Assembly: GCF_009765835.1 (NCBI RefSeq)
Contig: NZ_LMUS01000006.1
Span: 496,001 to 560,000 of the forward strand
Origin: Granulicella sp. L56
GTDB taxonomy: Bacteria > Acidobacteriota > Terriglobia > Terriglobales > Acidobacteriaceae
Direction of reading: 5' to 3'
Length of the DNA stretch: 64,000 nucleotides
How positions within the stretch are numbered: the stretch's first letter is position 1; every line of letters begins with the position of its first letter. The notes below the pieces were generated by a model. That model did no database searches, had not been told where the DNA came from, and worked only from the letters and a program-made list of their open reading frames with translations. Positions 35,763-45,514 of the stretch are shown piece by piece. Made by a program: the position numbers and the translations under genes.

Positions 35763-37130
35763 ATGACCCCAATCGCCACAACCTATGTCTACTGGCTCGT
35801 GGGGGTCTCGCTATGCATGGCGATCATTGCATCCTATGCCGCTTTCAGCTTTGCTGAACGGATAACCGTATCCACAGGAGTGCGGTTCTGGGGATGGCTG
35901 TTCGGCGGCGCCTTGGCGATGGGGCTGGGAATCTGGTCCATGCACTATCTCGGCATGCTTGCAGTGAGGCTGCCTGTGGAAGTGACCTACCACATTCCCA
36001 CCGTCCTGGCTTCCCTGCTGCTGGCGGTGCTGGCCTCAGCCGTGGCGCTCTGGGTCGTGAGCCGACCCCGGTTGCGCGTGTTTCAAATTGCCGTTGGCGG
36101 CATACTCATGGGCGCGGGAATTGGCGGCATGCACTATTTGGGGATGAAGGCCATGCGCGCCAGCGCCATGCACCACTACAACGATAAATTGGTCGTTCTA
36201 TCGATCGTCGTGGCGATCGTCTTCTCCTGGATGGCGTTGGGAATTACGTTTTTTCTGCGTAATGATCACCTACAGCGAGAGTGGCAGCGCCTGGGCGGGG
36301 CAGTCCTGATGGGCAGCGGTATCTCCGCAATGCACTACACGGCCATGGCCGCGGTGACGTTTACGCCGGGCGAGATGCCGTGGTCCCCCGTAGGGACGAT
36401 CCGTGTATCGACGCTGGGGATCGCAGCCGTCGTGGTGACTACGATCCTGGTCCTGTTCGGAGCTTTGCTGACTGCATTCTTCGATCGCATGACGTACCAC
36501 AGGCTTCAGGTTTCTCATCATAGTCTGGTCGAGGCACAGACTGCTCTCATCCAAAGCGAGTCCGCTCTTCGAGAAGCCAACCTCCAACTGAGGAGCCTCT
36601 CCATTCGGGATGGATTGACGGGCGTCTCTAACCGGAGACACTTCGACGAGACCCTCGAAACCGAGTTGAAGCGAGCGGCGCGCACGAAGCTGACCGTCTC
36701 TTTGCTGATGATCGATGTGGACTACTTCAAAGCACTCAACGACCGCTACGGGCATCCGGCAGGCGACGACTGCCTCCGCAAAATCGCAGGGGCGTTCACC
36801 GCCAGGATTCGCCGTCCGCAGGATATCGTAGCCCGCTATGGAGGCGAAGAATTCGCAGTCATCCTCCCCGGTGCAAGCACAGAATACGCCTTCGAGCTGG
36901 CAGAGTCGTTACGTCTCGCCATCGAGCAATTGGAGATTCCAAACGATGGTTCGAGCATAGGGCCATTTGTCACCGTCAGCATCGGAATCGACACCCGAAG
37001 GCCGGAGATTGGCGAACCGGTCACAGAGATCCTCGCTGCCGCCGATGCGGCCCTCTACCTGGCAAAAACTCAAGGGAGAAACCGCACGCTATGCGCCACG
37101 CGCCTTGGCCAGCCTGTTGAAAAGCAATAG
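35763..37130 (+). CDS. MHYT-sensor diguanylate cyclase (GGDEF)
   Basis: This 455-aa membrane protein makes c-di-GMP. The N-terminal seven-helix MHYT domain (about 1-245) has MHYLGML, MHYLGMK and MHYTAMA, proposed metal-binding motifs for sensing O2, CO or NO. A short coiled linker leads to GGDEF (about 285-445) with the active site RYGGEEF. No inhibitory RxxD is seen five residues before it (the sequence is QDIVARYGGEEF), so feedback inhibition may be absent. No EAL domain follows. G-ending codons are more frequent here than in most neighbours. Its stop codon lies inside the terminator shared with rho. Confidence 0.93.
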   Translation: MTPIATTYVYWLVGVSLCMAIIASYAAFSFAERITVSTGVRFWGWLFGGALAMGLGIWSMHYLGMLAVRLPVEVTYHIPTVLASLLLAVLASAVALWVVSRPRLRVFQIAVGGILMGAGIGGMHYLGMKAMRASAMHHYNDKLVVLSIVVAIVFSWMALGITFFLRNDHLQREWQRLGGAVLMGSGISAMHYTAMAAVTFTPGEMPWSPVGTIRVSTLGIAAVVVTTILVLFGALLTAFFDRMTYHRLQVSHHSLVEAQTALIQSESALREANLQLRSLSIRDGLTGVSNRRHFDETLETELKRAARTKLTVSLLMIDVDYFKALNDRYGHPAGDDCLRKIAGAFTARIRRPQDIVARYGGEEFAVILPGASTEYAFELAESLRLAIEQLEIPNDGSSIGPFVTVSIGIDTRRPEIGEPVTEILAAADAALYLAKTQGRNRTLCATRLGQPVEKQ

Positions 37131-37164
37131 AGGAGCGCGACCGGCTGGCCGCGCTCCTCTATTG
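37127..37164. terminator. Bidirectional terminator between GGDEF gene and rho
   Basis: AATAGAGGAGCGCG (37127-37140) and CGCGCTCCTCTATT (37151-37164) form a perfect 14-bp stem with a 10-nt loop. It lies between convergent genes, and the plus-strand stop codon TAG (37128-37130) is part of the stem. Neither side has a long T-run (TATTGG on the plus side). Confidence 0.7.
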
Positions 37165-37180
37165 GTTCAACTTTCCGGGT

Positions 37181-38431
37181 TTAGATCGAACTCATATTGT
37201 GCAGGAACTCCTGATTGTTCCTCGTCTTAGCGAGTTTGTCCGTCAACAGTTCCATCGCCTCCACCGGCGACAGCGGGTTCAGCACCTTGCGCAGAATCCA
37301 TGTCCGTTGCAAATCTTCCTTCGGAATGAGCAGCTCTTCCTTACGCGTACCGGAGCGCTGAATGTCGATCGCCGGGAAGACGCGCTTGTCGACCAGCTTG
37401 CGGTCGAGGATGACTTCCATGTTGCCGGTACCCTTGAACTCTTCGAAGATGACCTCGTCCATGCGCGAACCGGTATCGACGAGAGCAGTCGCAATGATCG
37501 TCAGCGAACCGCCTTCCTCGATATTACGGGCCGCACCGAAGAACCGCTTCGGCCTTTGCAGCGCGTTCGAGTCCACACCGCCTGAGAGCACCTTACCCGA
37601 CGGCGGAACGATGGTGTTGTAGGCGCGAGCCAGACGCGTGATCGAGTCCAGCAGAATCACAACGTCGCGCTTGTGCTCAACGAGGCGTTTCGCCTTCTCG
37701 ATCACCATCTCGGCGACCTGTACGTGGCGCGCCGCAGGTTCATCGAAGGTGGACGAAATCACTTCGCCCTTCACCGAACGCTGCATGTCCGTCACTTCTT
37801 CCGGGCGCTCGTCGATCAGCAGAACGATCAGCACTACCTCAGGATGGTTGGTCGTAATGCTGTTAGCAATCGACTGCAGCAGCATCGTCTTACCGGTACG
37901 GGGAGGAGCGACGATCAGACCGCGCTGTCCTTTGCCCATCGGCGTCAACAGGTCCATGACGCGTCCGGAGATGTGCTCACGGACGGTCTCCATCTTCACG
38001 CGCTCCTGCGCATAAAGCGGCGTCAGGTTGTCGAACAGAATCTTGTTGCGGGTCTCTTCAGGCGACTCAAAGTTGATCGCTTCGATCTTGACCAGGGCGA
38101 AGTACTTCTCGCCCTCGTGCGGCGGCCGAACATTGCCGCTGATGGTGTCGCCGGTCTTCAGGTCGAACTTGCGGATCTGCGAGGGCGAGACGTAAATGTC
38201 GTCCGGACCGGGCAGATAGTTGTAATCGGGAGAACGAAGGAAGCCGTAGCCGTCTGGCAGAATCTCAAGCACGCCCTCGGCGAAGATGTGCCCTTCTTTT
38301 TCGCTCTGCGCCTGAAGAATCTTGAAGATAAGGTCTTGCTTGCGAAGGCCGCTGGTTCCGGCGATGTCGAGGCCGCGCGCAAGCTTGCCCAGCTCCGCAA
38401 TATTGTGTTCTTTTAACTCAGAAATTGTCAT
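37181..38431 (-). CDS. rho: Transcription termination factor Rho
   Basis: This 416-aa hexameric RNA helicase has a Rho N-terminal domain ([20 protein letters not shown]), an RNA-binding cold-shock-like domain ([15 protein letters not shown]), Walker [12 protein letters not shown], the Q-loop region [19 protein letters not shown] and the R-loop [19 protein letters not shown]. Length is normal and no insertion domain is present. A 183-bp gap separates it from rpoZ upstream on the same strand. Confidence 0.98.
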   Translation of the reverse strand: MTISELKEHNIAELGKLARGLDIAGTSGLRKQDLIFKILQAQSEKEGHIFAEGVLEILPDGYGFLRSPDYNYLPGPDDIYVSPSQIRKFDLKTGDTISGNVRPPHEGEKYFALVKIEAINFESPEETRNKILFDNLTPLYAQERVKMETVREHISGRVMDLLTPMGKGQRGLIVAPPRTGKTMLLQSIANSITTNHPEVVLIVLLIDERPEEVTDMQRSVKGEVISSTFDEPAARHVQVAEMVIEKAKRLVEHKRDVVILLDSITRLARAYNTIVPPSGKVLSGGVDSNALQRPKRFFGAARNIEEGGSLTIIATALVDTGSRMDEVIFEEFKGTGNMEVILDRKLVDKRVFPAIDIQRSGTRKEELLIPKEDLQRTWILRKVLNPLSPVEAMELLTDKLAKTRNNQEFLHNMSSI

Positions 38432-38599
38432 GTTTTACCTGGAATTTGATTTGATAAGGAGGGATTGTTTGAAACGGAGGCGGGATCTGCTTGACGGGGG
38501 GTCGTGCGGAAGGCCAGAGGTAAGTGAAGTTGCGGATGGGTTATAAAGCGGATATTCGTTAAGTTATCAATAGTTGACTACTAAACTATTTTGTTGACT

Positions 38600-38636
38600 G
38601 CAGGAAAAGCCGCGCTATGCCGCGCGGCGTTCCTGC
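38600..38636 (-). terminator. Terminator-like hairpin at the end of rpoZ
   Basis: Stems GCAGGAA/TTCCTGC and GCCGCGC/GCGCGGC stack around a small internal bulge and a 6-nt loop. The hairpin contains the last codons and the TAG of rpoZ. An A-rich stretch, not U-rich, follows on the rpoZ strand, so it may work with Rho or as a 3' stabiliser. Confidence 0.5.
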
Positions 38637-38836
38637 AATTCTACCTTTTTGACGACAGTATCTTCAGATTCATTCATCGGAACGGTGTCCTTGAAACGAT
38701 CGAGCACTTCGTTGGTCGTGTCCTGCAGACGCGTATTGGGCTTGTGCAGCTTCCGCGTTGCCTTGGATGCCAACTGACACAGCTCATAGCGGTTGTTCAC
38801 ATGCGTAAGTGCTCCAAATATAAGATCCGAGCGCAT
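38615..38836 (-). CDS. rpoZ: RNA polymerase omega subunit
   Basis: This 73-aa protein begins MRSDLIFGALTHVNNRYELC and continues with LASKATRKLHKPN, the RpoZ/RPB6 fold that stabilises the beta-prime subunit; the NRYEL and KATR blocks are the conserved ones. It is slightly shorter than E. coli omega (90 aa), ending in a charged tail. It is upstream of rho on the same strand with a hairpin between them. I am confident in the family although the protein is small. Confidence 0.85.
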   Translation of the reverse strand: MRSDLIFGALTHVNNRYELCQLASKATRKLHKPNTRLQDTTNEVLDRFKDTVPMNESEDTVVKKVELQERRAA

Positions 38837-39322
38837 AATTTCTCCTCTTCTTTTCTAAAAAGCGTAAGCGTCTAGCTAGCGCTCACTCGCCTAAAAATCG
38901 TCACAAGTTGCCGAATTCAATAGATTTGCTCTACCACTTCATTAGACGCAGAAAGACCTCTGTTGGACTCTCTATCGCCTGCCACTATTTTCCTCACTAC
39001 CTTCTGCTATGCCTCACAGGCAAAAGCAGACTACAACCGGTCAAAACCAGCTTGTTCACGACTGTCTCTCTCATGCGATTCAGCGCGGCCGGCGCCTCGG
39101 CGTTAAACAGAGAAGCCAACCAAAACCTTCTGGCAAGCAAATAACCTCATCGACCGCTCCCGCTGTCCCAAAGACCGTTCAGCAGATTGGAGCAACTCGA
39201 TACTTAAGTAAAAATAAATGGTCTCAGAGATCAGGTCAATACTTTTTTTTGGAATCCGCGCACTTCAATATCCCAAAAACAGGATTTTTACTGTCATCAA
39301 ATATATTGGCAGGGTTATTCCT
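38837..39322. other. AT-richer gap with no recognisable gene
   Basis: This 486-bp region is clearly less GC-rich than its surroundings, with runs such as AAAAATAAATGG and TTTTTTTTGG. Two plus-strand frames (38908-39144, 39009-39335) overlap, have no ribosome-binding site and no family resemblance. The rpoZ promoter should lie near its left end. Nothing else is supported. Confidence 0.6.
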
Positions 39323-40915
39323 TCACGACCAATAACTTCTGTCCAAAGTACGGTATTGAATCGCTTCGGCAATATGCTTCACAGCGATGTCCTGCTCCCC
39401 GCCAAGGTCCGCAATCGTCCGGGCCACCTTCAAGATCCGGTCATGCGCTCGGGCACTTAACCCCTGTTGTTGCATCGCGCGCTCCAGCAAACGCTCCGCA
39501 TCCGACGAAAGCTCACAATAAAGCCGAATCTGCTGCGTATTCATCTGAGAATTGGAAAAAATCTGCCGCGAAGGCCCCTTCGCCGTCCCCTTAGTCCGCT
39601 CCGCAGCCTGATTGAACCGCTCATGTTGCCGCTCCCTCGCGGCCAGCACCCGCGCGCGTATCTGCTCCGATCCCTCCGCCGATGCCCCGCCCCGCAACTC
39701 CTTATATTGCACAGCCGGGACCTCTATATGGATATCGATCCGATCCAGCAGCGGCCCCGAGACCTTGGAGACATAGCGTTGGATCATCGGCGGCGTACAC
39801 ATGCACTCCCGCGACTTGTCGTTGAAGTAGCCGCAGGGGCAGGGATTCATCGCCGCCGCCAGCATGAACCGCGCCGGAAAGCTCAGACTCATCGCTGCGC
39901 GCGCAATCGTGACCATTCCATCTTCCAGAGGCTGGCGCAGCACCTCCAGAACGTTCCGGGGAAACTCCGGCAGCTCATCCAGAAACAGCAGACCGTTATG
40001 TGCCAGCGAGACCTCGCCCGGTCGCGGCATCATCCCGCCGCCAATCAACCCCGCATCCGAAATAGTATGGTGCGGCGACCGAAACGGGCGGTGCGTCACT
40101 AATCCCTGCTCCGCGTCCAGCACCCCCGCCACCGAGTGGATCTTGGTCGTCTCCAACGCCTCTTCAAACCGCAGCGGCGCAAGGATCGACGGTAGCCGCT
40201 TGGCCAGCATCGTCTTGCCCGACCCCGGCGGCCCGATCATTAATATGTTGTGGCCACCCGCAGCCGCCACCTCCAGCGCCCGCTTGGCCACATGCTGACC
40301 GCGCACGTCTTTGAAGTCGAAGGGAAAGTGTTGCATCTCGTTCAGCAGATCGGCTGTCTCTACTTTTAAGGGAACCGCCGTCACCGTGCCAAAGGACGCC
40401 GAGTTCAGCAGCTCCCTCACCTCCAGCAGGCTCTTCACCGGATAGACGTTCACTCCCTCCACTACCGCCGCCTCGCGCGCATTGCTCGCCGGAATAATTA
40501 GGTTCGGAATCCCCTGGGCCTTTGCCGCAACCGCAATCGGCAGCATTCCCTGCACCGCACGCAGGCTCCCGTCCAGCCCCAGCTCGCCGACCAGTAGAAA
40601 GTCGCTGATGTCCTTGGTATGCAGCGCACCGTATGCGCCCAGTATGCCAATCGCAATGGGAAGGTCGAACCCCGACCCTTCCTTCTTCAGGTCTGCCGGA
40701 GCCAGATTGATCGTGATTCGCGTCGGCGGAATATCGAACCCGGAGTTCTTGATCGCCGACCGTACCCGGTCGCGGCTCTCTCGCACCGCCGCGTCCGGTA
40801 GCCCCACCGTGTTGAACTGCTCCTTGTCCAACTTGACGCCCGAAAAATCGACCTCAACATCGATGACATGCGCATCGATTCCATACACTGCTGCGCTACG
40901 AACTTTAAAAAGCAT
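39323..40915 (-). CDS. comM: YifB/ComM family Mg-chelatase-like AAA+ ATPase
   Basis: This 530-aa protein has an N-terminal Lon-protease-like fold (about 1-170: [26 protein letters not shown]), an AAA+ core with Walker [19 protein letters not shown] and Walker [11 protein letters not shown], a zinc-like NPCPCGYF...CMC segment, and the C-terminal Mg-chelatase domain. In Vibrio, ComM is a branch-migration helicase for natural transformation; YifB elsewhere is uncharacterised. No competence genes are adjacent. Length is normal. Confidence 0.93.
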   Translation of the reverse strand: MLFKVRSAAVYGIDAHVIDVEVDFSGVKLDKEQFNTVGLPDAAVRESRDRVRSAIKNSGFDIPPTRITINLAPADLKKEGSGFDLPIAIGILGAYGALHTKDISDFLLVGELGLDGSLRAVQGMLPIAVAAKAQGIPNLIIPASNAREAAVVEGVNVYPVKSLLEVRELLNSASFGTVTAVPLKVETADLLNEMQHFPFDFKDVRGQHVAKRALEVAAAGGHNILMIGPPGSGKTMLAKRLPSILAPLRFEEALETTKIHSVAGVLDAEQGLVTHRPFRSPHHTISDAGLIGGGMMPRPGEVSLAHNGLLFLDELPEFPRNVLEVLRQPLEDGMVTIARAAMSLSFPARFMLAAAMNPCPCGYFNDKSRECMCTPPMIQRYVSKVSGPLLDRIDIHIEVPAVQYKELRGGASAEGSEQIRARVLAARERQHERFNQAAERTKGTAKGPSRQIFSNSQMNTQQIRLYCELSSDAERLLERAMQQQGLSARAHDRILKVARTIADLGGEQDIAVKHIAEAIQYRTLDRSYWS

Positions 40916-40966
40916 TCTCTAAGCCTGATGAACCGTTGAGGCAGTTGATTGTGCGCCAAATTGAAA

Positions 40967-41689
40967 TCAAAAATAGGCGGCACTGAAAAACGATCCCGCA
41001 GCAAAAGCATGTTGCGGTTTGGCTCCCCGGATAGAAACCTCGCCGAAATTACATCCGCGTTCCTTCAGCTTCCGGTGAATTAAATTGGACAACTCCTGTT
41101 CGCCTTCCCGTTCCATATCATCCACTACGATGACAAAACTGTCAGCAAGATTATTTTCAATCACCTCGATTGCGCCCAATCGATTGAAAATCGTCCCTTT
41201 TTTATAAGCAGGAGGGCCATCGACCAGCACGAAATCGTAGAGGACCGATGAATCGAAATATTTGCCGCCATAGTGGTGAATTTTATGGCCATCAATCGTC
41301 TTCGGCACAAGGTCCGCCGTAACGACATTGTGGTTCACCTTTGCCCTTACGAAATCTGCCCATTGCAAATCATGTTCAACCGTTGTGATTGTCGCTTCCT
41401 TCTTCAGGCGGTCATTGAGCTGGCTCATCAGGATACTTGACTGCCCCGCACCAAATTCAATCGCATTACGGATAGGCAACTCCAGGAAGCATCGCGTAAT
41501 AAAGTACAACAAACTATGATTTGCGGCTGAACCTACAGGATAGTACGAGTCGTCCAACTCCAGCTTAGCGATATCTCGCACAAATAAATCACGATATACA
41601 ACCTCCATCGATGGCCTGGTTGTATGTGCCTGCCACATCAAAGAGTTAAGAACATCCAATCGGCGATGGACTTTTTGTATAAGACCCAC
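40967..41689 (-). CDS. Probable class I methyltransferase, low GC
   Basis: This 240-aa protein is counted from the GTG at 41689, which has GGAGG four bases upstream; a TTG at 41761 would add 24 residues. AIEFGAGQSSILMSQL fits SAM motif I, ITTVEHDLQWADF motif II, and YDFVLVDGPPAYKKG an acidic motif IV, followed by VIVVDDMEREGEQEL. This arrangement resembles O-methyltransferases or glycan-linked FkbM-like proteins. The gene is visibly richer in A and T, and in A/T-ending codons, than its neighbours, suggesting recent transfer. Substrate unknown. Confidence 0.68.
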   Translation of the reverse strand: MGLIQKVHRRLDVLNSLMWQAHTTRPSMEVVYRDLFVRDIAKLELDDSYYPVGSAANHSLLYFITRCFLELPIRNAIEFGAGQSSILMSQLNDRLKKEATITTVEHDLQWADFVRAKVNHNVVTADLVPKTIDGHKIHHYGGKYFDSSVLYDFVLVDGPPAYKKGTIFNRLGAIEVIENNLADSFVIVVDDMEREGEQELSNLIHRKLKERGCNFGEVSIRGAKPQHAFAAGSFFSAAYF

Positions 41690-41851
41690 ACTTCCTCCAG
41701 ATGGTTGATTACGAATCCGCCGGAACTCTTCAAAGCAGCGCCCACCATTACTACCAGACAACGTACTGCGTCGTCCTAAAAATCCGGCACCATGCGATCA
41801 TGCGCCCCTCCAGGTAAGCCAGGGCGTACCCGCGCCTACAATAAGACAGCC

Positions 41852-43315
41852 GTGAATACCAGCCTCTTCGAACTCTTCAAGATCGGCATCGGTCCCTCCA
41901 GTTCGCACACCGTCGGCCCCATGCGTGCCGCTCTCCGCTTCGTTCGCTCACTCGATGCCTCAGGTCTCCTCGCACGCACGGGCTCAGTCCGCATCGATCT
42001 CTACGGCTCACTCGCACTCACCGGAATCGGCCACGGCACCGACCGCGCCATCCTGCTCGGCCTCCTCGGCGAAGCGCCCGACACCGTCGATCCCACTCTC
42101 ATCGAAATCGAACTCGCCGCCATCCGCACCACAGGCACGCTTTACCTCCTTGACCTCCACGAGATCCCCTTCACCGAGAGTCAGCATCTCCTCTTCCACC
42201 GCGATCAGATGTACCCCAACCCCGCCGTACCCACCCATCCCAACGGAATGCGCTTCTCCGCCTTCGACGACGCCGGTACTCTTCTCGCAGAAGAGATCTT
42301 CTACTCCATCGGCGGTGGCTTCATCCTCTCCGGCACAGAGTTCGAAGCCCAGCGCACCGCGTCAAGCGCCACCACGCGCACCGTTCCCTATCCCTTCCGC
42401 AGCGCAGACGAGCTTCTCTCTACCGCTGCCGCTCACAACCTCACCATCGCGCAGCTCATGCTCTCCAACGAGGTCGCGCTCCTCTCGGACTCCAGCGTAT
42501 CCATCAACCGCCCGCCGTCCGCAGAACCCTTGCACAGCCCAGTGACCCCTGAGCAAAAAATCAAAGCCAGCATCCTCACCCTCTGGCACACCATGCAGTC
42601 CTGCACCGCTCGCGGCATCGCTACCGAAGGGATCCTGCCCGGAGGCCTCAACGTTCGCCGCCGCGCGCCGCGCCTCGTCCAGCGACTTGAAACCGAAGGC
42701 TCCAAATATCCATTAGACCCGCTCGCCCCACTCGACTGGGTCACCGTCTACGCCATGGCCGTCAACGAAGAGAACGCCGCAGGCGGCAGAGTAGTCACCG
42801 CTCCCACCAACGGAGCCGCCGGAGTCATCCCCGCCATCGCGCACTTCTACATGCGCTTCACCGATGGCGCAGATGAAGAAGGCCTCCTCCGCTACTTCCT
42901 CACCGCCGCCGCCATCGGCATCCTCTATAAAGAGAACGCCAGCATCTCCGGAGCCGAAGTCGGATGCCAGGGAGAAGTCGGCGTAGCCTGCTCGATGGCT
43001 GCCGGAGGCCTCGTCGCCGCGCTCAACGGAACCAACGCGCAGGTCGAACACGCCGCCGAGATCGCCATGGAACACAACCTCGGCATGACCTGCGACCCCA
43101 TCGGCGGCCTCGTGCAGATCCCCTGCATCGAACGCAACGGCATGGGCGCAGTCAAGGCCATCAACGCCACCCGCATGGCCATGCACGAGACCGGCGGTCA
43201 CAAGCTATCCCTCGACCAGATCATCGCCACCATGTACCAGACCGGTCTCGACATGCAATCCCGTTACAAAGAAACCTCACTCGCCGGATTAGCCCTGAAC
43301 ATCATCGAGTGCTAG
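41852..43315 (+). CDS. sdaA: L-serine ammonia-lyase, iron-sulfur dependent
   Basis: This 487-aa enzyme deaminates serine to pyruvate. It has [17 protein letters not shown] in the beta domain and, in the alpha domain, the cysteines for the 4Fe-4S cluster in [18 protein letters not shown] and [17 protein letters not shown]. The GTG at 41852 is used because the conserved sequence begins directly after it; the frame extends upstream to 41792. Single-chain architecture and length fit. It is followed by an HNH gene that has no metabolic link. Confidence 0.96.
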   Translation: MNTSLFELFKIGIGPSSSHTVGPMRAALRFVRSLDASGLLARTGSVRIDLYGSLALTGIGHGTDRAILLGLLGEAPDTVDPTLIEIELAAIRTTGTLYLLDLHEIPFTESQHLLFHRDQMYPNPAVPTHPNGMRFSAFDDAGTLLAEEIFYSIGGGFILSGTEFEAQRTASSATTRTVPYPFRSADELLSTAAAHNLTIAQLMLSNEVALLSDSSVSINRPPSAEPLHSPVTPEQKIKASILTLWHTMQSCTARGIATEGILPGGLNVRRRAPRLVQRLETEGSKYPLDPLAPLDWVTVYAMAVNEENAAGGRVVTAPTNGAAGVIPAIAHFYMRFTDGADEEGLLRYFLTAAAIGILYKENASISGAEVGCQGEVGVACSMAAGGLVAALNGTNAQVEHAAEIAMEHNLGMTCDPIGGLVQIPCIERNGMGAVKAINATRMAMHETGGHKLSLDQIIATMYQTGLDMQSRYKETSLAGLALNIIEC

Positions 43316-43326
43316 ATTGGCCACCT

Positions 43327-43911
43327 ATGCGAAAAGTAAAGACCAAACGCTACTGCCAACTCCCTAAAGTACGCACCATAACCTGCCGCTCATCGAGCAT
43401 CACCAACGCATTCTTCAATGCAATCATCCCAGTGCACACTCCCACGCCTCAGGATGAGCGTGACGCGCTTGCAGTGTTAGAGATGAATCCTGAAGATATT
43501 CGCTGTGTGTATTGTGGCAATTCATATACTGAATGGGATCACCTACGGCCAATTATTAGGGGGAAAGGGCCTTCTCGGTACATTACCGAGATCGCAAACC
43601 TCGTACCGGCTTGCGGAAAGTGTAATCAATCTAAAGGTGCCTACGAATGGGACAAATGGATGCTCGGTCCTGCTCTTCTTTCACCTAAAACTCGCGGGGT
43701 AGCAGACATCGATCATAAGGTTATGCTTCTCAGAAAGTATGAGTCTTGGAGAAAGCCTATCCGTGTCGATTTAGACAGCGTGATTGTGCAACCGCTTTTG
43801 AAAGAGCACCAAGAGAATTTACAAAAAGTCCTCGCCTTACTCAAGGAAAGCCAGGTGTTGGCGAATAAGATTCGCGAGCTCCTGAACGACGCCACTCCGC
43901 GAACTGAATAG
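43327..43911 (+). CDS. Stand-alone HNH endonuclease
   Basis: This 194-aa protein starts at the ATG at 43327; a longer frame reaching back to 42964 merely reads through sdaA. The HNH fold is seen as CVYCG, then EWDHLRPIIRG with the DH of the catalytic core, LVPACGKCNQSKG (Asn and zinc Cys), giving a CxxC...CxxC treble-clef. A C-terminal helical region of about 70 residues is unassigned. Codons are richer in A and T than in sdaA. It has no neighbouring methylase, so its role (restriction, mobile or house nuclease) is open. Confidence 0.85.
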   Translation: MRKVKTKRYCQLPKVRTITCRSSSITNAFFNAIIPVHTPTPQDERDALAVLEMNPEDIRCVYCGNSYTEWDHLRPIIRGKGPSRYITEIANLVPACGKCNQSKGAYEWDKWMLGPALLSPKTRGVADIDHKVMLLRKYESWRKPIRVDLDSVIVQPLLKEHQENLQKVLALLKESQVLANKIRELLNDATPRTE

Positions 43912-43914
43912 CAC

Positions 43915-45099
43915 TCACCGCTCTACGGCCAGAGCCACCGAGTTCCCTCCGCCCAGGCAAAGCGCAGCCACACCCTTCTTCACATCCCGCCGGATCATCT
44001 CGTGGATAAGCGTCACCAGCACCCTCGCGCCGCTCGCTCCAATCGGATGCCCGATCGCCACCGCCCCTCCATTTACATTCACGCGACTCGCATCAAGTCC
44101 CAGTTCTTTCATCACCCCTAGCGCCTGCACACTGAACGCCTCGTTCAACTCAAACAGATCGACCTCGTCCATCTTCCAGTCCGCACGCTGCAAAACCCGC
44201 TGCACGCCGATCACCGGAGCAAGCATCACCCATCGCGGAGCAACTCCACTCATCGCCTGCGCGCGAATCGTCACCAGCGGCTTCAACCCCAGAGCTGCAG
44301 CCCTCGCCGCCGACATCACCACAACCGCCGCAGCCGCATCGTTCACGCCGGGAGCATTCCCCGCCGTCACCGTGCCATCCTTCTTGAACGCTGGCTTCAA
44401 CGCAGCCAGCGTCTCCAGCGAAGCATCGTCGCGCACGCTCTCGTCACGCGAGAAGATCACCGGCTCGCCGCCCTTCTTCTTCGGCGGCAATGAGACCGGA
44501 ACCACCTCCGCATCGAACCGTCCTTCGCGCCACGCAGCGCTGGCACGACGATGCGACTCCAGCGCATAAGCATCCTGCATCTTTCGGGTGATGCCATGCT
44601 TCTCCGCGACGAGTTCTCCGGTCATGCCCATGTGCCAGTCCTCGCACGCACACCACAACCCGTCCCTCACCATCGAGTCCACCACCGTCGAGTCGCCCAT
44701 GCGCAACCCCTTCCTCGCCTGCGGCAAAAGATAGGGCGCGTTGCTCATCGACTCCATCCCGCCTGCGACGACGATCTCCGCCGCACCCGTCATCACGCTC
44801 TGCGCTGCCAGCGCCACCGCCTTCAAACCCGAGCCGCAAACCATGTTGATCGTCATCGCCGCAACGCTGTCCGCAAGGCCGCCTTGCAACGCCGCCTGCC
44901 GCGCTGGGTTCTGTCCCAACCCTGCGGGAAGCACACACCCCATCACACACTCGTCTACGCTTGCAGTGTCAATCCCCGCTCTACGCGCGGCTTCGCGCAC
45001 TACCACCGCACCGAGCTGCACCGCACTCATCTCGCTTAGCGCCCCTTGAAATTTTCCCACCGGAGTCCGCACCGCCGACACAATCACAACGTCGTCCAT
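43915..45099 (-). CDS. Acetyl-CoA C-acetyltransferase (thiolase)
   Basis: This 394-aa thiolase has the acyl-binding Cys in [14 protein letters not shown] (about residue 88), [14 protein letters not shown], the His in [15 protein letters not shown] and the second Cys in [12 protein letters not shown]. It either condenses two acetyl-CoA units or cleaves acetoacetyl-CoA; the length and [11 protein letters not shown] block favour the biosynthetic acetoacetyl-CoA type. It is isolated, convergent with the HNH gene. Partner genes of beta-oxidation or PHB synthesis are not present. Confidence 0.95.
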   Translation of the reverse strand: MDDVVIVSAVRTPVGKFQGALSEMSAVQLGAVVVREAARRAGIDTASVDECVMGCVLPAGLGQNPARQAALQGGLADSVAAMTINMVCGSGLKAVALAAQSVMTGAAEIVVAGGMESMSNAPYLLPQARKGLRMGDSTVVDSMVRDGLWCACEDWHMGMTGELVAEKHGITRKMQDAYALESHRRASAAWREGRFDAEVVPVSLPPKKKGGEPVIFSRDESVRDDASLETLAALKPAFKKDGTVTAGNAPGVNDAAAAVVVMSAARAAALGLKPLVTIRAQAMSGVAPRWVMLAPVIGVQRVLQRADWKMDEVDLFELNEAFSVQALGVMKELGLDASRVNVNGGAVAIGHPIGASGARVLVTLIHEMIRRDVKKGVAALCLGGGNSVALAVER

Positions 45100-45285
45100 C
45101 GCTATACCTCGTCACAAAACCATTCCTGAATTCGAAATTCCGAACGCACTCTGAACGCGAAAAGTATACGGCGCGCGCTCTCTCACACGCATTCTTCAGA
45201 CGCTTCAGCGGTCAACTCATCCTCTCTTTCGAAATCCACCTTGGACTTCGCCCAAAAAATAAATTCACAAACGTATCGATTTTTC

Positions 45286-45314
45286 TTGACAGTGAATTTC
45301 CATGAATCTATACC
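45286..45314 (+). promoter_or_regulatory. Sigma-70-type promoter of the mini-gene
   Basis: TTGACA (45286-45291), a 17-bp spacer and TATACC (45309-45314) fit the housekeeping consensus with a perfect -35 and four of six bases in the -10. It is 62 bp upstream of the 22-codon gene. It is one of the best promoter matches noticed in the window by eye. Confidence 0.65.
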
Positions 45315-45376
45315 TTCGTTAGCTGCAATGCAGCGTGTTGCAGCAACGATGTCTAATCAATAGGGAGAATAGACAA

Positions 45377-45445
45377 ATGGCAACGAAAAAGGCAGCCACA
45401 AAAGCAGCAAAGAAACCGGCGAAGAAAGCCGCAAAAAAGAAGTAA
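45377..45445 (+). CDS. 22-aa Lys/Ala-rich histone-tail-like mini-protein
   Basis: The ORF has 22 codons plus TAA, made of 9 Lys, 8 Ala, 3 Thr, 1 Pro and the starting Met, beginning MATKKAATK with an AAKK-type repeat. GGGAG lies 9 bases before the ATG, a strong promoter lies upstream and a perfect hairpin follows, so it reads as a complete transcription unit. Composition is that of histone H1-like or AlgP-like tails that bind DNA or RNA. It is too short for the usual gene finders. Alternatively the transcript is a small RNA and the ORF incidental. Confidence 0.6.
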   Translation: MATKKAATKAAKKPAKKAAKKK

Positions 45446-45463
45446 ACCAACCAGGCAAACTGA

Positions 45464-45492
45464 AAAGGGGGACGCGATGAGCGTCCCCCTTT
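45464..45492 (+). terminator. Terminator hairpin of the mini-gene
   Basis: AAAGGGGGACGC (45464-45475) and GCGTCCCCCTTT (45481-45492) form a perfect 12-bp stem with a 5-nt loop, starting 19 bp after the TAA. Only three T residues end the stem, then CTGCG. It lies between convergent genes (the coiled-coil protein gene ends at 45515) and could serve both strands. Confidence 0.75.
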
Positions 45493-45514
45493 CTGCGTCT
45501 GCATGTTGCAATCG

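Noticed and set aside
38908..39335. Two overlapping small plus-strand frames in the AT-rich gap
   Set aside because: No binding site, no conserved motif, and one runs into comM antisense.
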